Below, one piece after another: positions 6,361-7,041 of a stretch of 7,041 nt of DNA. Position numbers and translations under genes: made by a program. Within the stretch, counting starts at the first letter, position 1, and each line of letters begins with the position of its first letter. Origin of the DNA: Rhodobacteraceae bacterium UBA996 (GTDB lineage Bacteria; Pseudomonadota; Alphaproteobacteria; Rhodobacterales; Rhodobacteraceae). The stretch spans positions 1 to 7,041 of the forward strand of contig DBBA01000120.1 of assembly GCA_002291955.1 (NCBI GenBank), read 5' to 3'. The notes beneath the pieces are model-generated. The model saw only the letters and a list, made by a program, of their open reading frames with translations, searched no databases and was not told the origin of the DNA.

Positions 6361-6457
6361 CTGCGCAGCGATGCCACACCCGGGCCGCGCGCGGAAGCCT
6401 TGTCCTTGCGCGGCCCGCTTGGCAGGGTGCGCCCCGCAAGCGCTAGGAGAGGCTGGC
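6361..6457. other. divergent intergenic region between kpsS and ribE
   Basis: These 97 nt must hold the leftward capsule promoter, and the rightward ribE promoter if ribE starts its own transcript. I see no hexamer pair with correct spacing in either direction. CTTGCG (6405-6410) and CGCAAG (6435-6440) can pair in the ribE leader, and GCTTG/CAAGC (6417-6421, 6437-6441) is a competing pairing. There is no recognisable FMN riboswitch; the region is too short and lacks its conserved blocks. Confidence 0.4.
6445..6452 (+). promoter_or_regulatory. ribosome binding site of ribE
   Basis: AGGAGAGG lies with AGGAG eight bases before the ATG at 6458. It is a strong Shine-Dalgarno match and fixes the ribE start. 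Confidence 0.85.
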
Positions 6458-7041
6458 ATGTTCACGGGGATCATCACGGATGTTGGCGAGGTGCAGGAGA
6501 TCGTGCGCGCCGGCGACACGCGGCTGCGGATCGCCTGCGGCTATGACCCCGCGACGATCGACCTTGGCGCCTCCATCGCCTGTTCCGGGGTCTGCCTGAC
6601 GGTCATCGCCACAGGAACCGGGGCGGGAACCGACCCGCGCCCCTGGTTCGACGTGCAGATGTCGGCCGAAACGCTGGGGCTGACCACGGCGGGGGACTGG
6701 GCGCCCGGCACCCGGCTGAACCTGGAACGTGCGCTGCGGGTGGGGGATGAGCTGGGCGGGCACATCGTGTCGGGCCATGTGGACGGCGTGGCCGAGATCG
6801 TGGTGACCCGGGATGAAGGGCAGTCCACCCGCTACACGTTCCGGGTGCCCGATGCGCTTGCGCGCTACATCGCACCCAAGGGATCGGTTGCGCTGGATGG
6901 CACGTCCCTGACGGTGAACGAGGTCGACGGCGCCACCTTTGGCGTCAACATCATCCCCCATACCAAGGCCGTGACGACCTGGGGCACCTTGCGCACGGGC
7001 GACCGCGTGAACCTCGAGATCGACACGCTCGCCCGCTACGT
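6458..7041 (+). CDS. ribE: riboflavin synthase (3' end cut by window edge)
   Basis: This trimeric cytosolic enzyme converts two molecules of 6,7-dimethyl-8-ribityllumazine into riboflavin and a pyrimidinedione that is recycled. The first 194 residues are present, so of a usual 200-215 only a short tail is missing. The start MFTGIITDVGEV is diagnostic. Two lumazine-binding repeats are visible: residues 1 to about 97 (GASIACSGVCLTV at 37-49, SAETLGLTT at 69-77, LNLERAL at 88-94) and about 98 to 190 (GGHIVSGHVDG at 100-110, APKGSVALDGTSLTVNEV at 139-156, NIIPHT at 164-169, VNLEID at 184-189). In many alphaproteobacteria ribD lies directly upstream of ribE; here that position is taken by the divergent capsule gene kpsS. 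The frame is open to the window end with no break. Confidence 0.97.
   Translation, partial: MFTGIITDVGEVQEIVRAGDTRLRIACGYDPATIDLGASIACSGVCLTVIATGTGAGTDPRPWFDVQMSAETLGLTTAGDWAPGTRLNLERALRVGDELGGHIVSGHVDGVAEIVVTRDEGQSTRYTFRVPDALARYIAPKGSVALDGTSLTVNEVDGATFGVNIIPHTKAVTTWGTLRTGDRVNLEIDTLARY

Noticed and set aside
6361..6457. FMN riboswitch before ribE
   Set aside because: The space is too short and the conserved helices and loops of the element are not seen.
6361..6519. Longer kpsS start at 6519
   Set aside because: It would overlap the start of ribE by about 60 bases, and the added residues show no KpsS similarity.
1..7041. CRISPR arrays, insertion sequences, transposase or phage genes
   Set aside because: No spaced direct repeats, terminal inverted repeats or recombinase motifs are visible in any frame.

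Overview
The window is about 7 kb of GC-rich DNA with dense coding, strong third-position GC and alphaproteobacterial-looking proteins. The Lon tail, tRNA-Val(CAC), RibE and KpsS/KpsC sequences fit a member of Rhodobacterales, possibly Paracoccus-like. This assignment comes from general sequence character, not from a search.

Layout: (1) positions 1-1130 on the plus strand hold the C-terminal half of the ATP-dependent protease Lon. (2) Positions 1213-1287 on the plus strand hold a complete tRNA-Val(CAC) with encoded CCA, preceded by a weak promoter candidate. (3) Positions 1288-1387 form a convergent spacer with two GC-rich hairpins that may terminate transcription from both sides. (4) A leftward block of four genes follows, read in the order kpsS (6360-5062), an outer-membrane polysaccharide export lipoprotein (4967-3837), kpsC (3828-1768) and a small exported protein of unknown function (1696-1388). 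(5) Divergent from kpsS, ribE (riboflavin synthase) runs rightward off the window end and lacks only a few C-terminal residues.

The leftward block is a capsule module of the ABC-transporter-dependent (group 2-like) type. In characterised systems KpsS starts and KpsC extends a short beta-Kdo oligosaccharide on a phosphatidylglycerol-type lipid, the conserved anchor for the capsule chain. The lipoprotein forms the outer-membrane exit. The inner-membrane ABC transporter and periplasmic adaptor (KpsM/T/E type) and the genes for the serotype-specific chain are not in this window, so they must lie elsewhere if the pathway is complete.

The least ordinary points are a pair of inverted DnaA-box-like sequences in the 94-nt gap between kpsS and the lipoprotein gene, a small two-cysteine secreted protein after kpsC, and a 12-bp tandem duplication inside kpsC. 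I see no mobile element, CRISPR array or clearly new multi-gene system.
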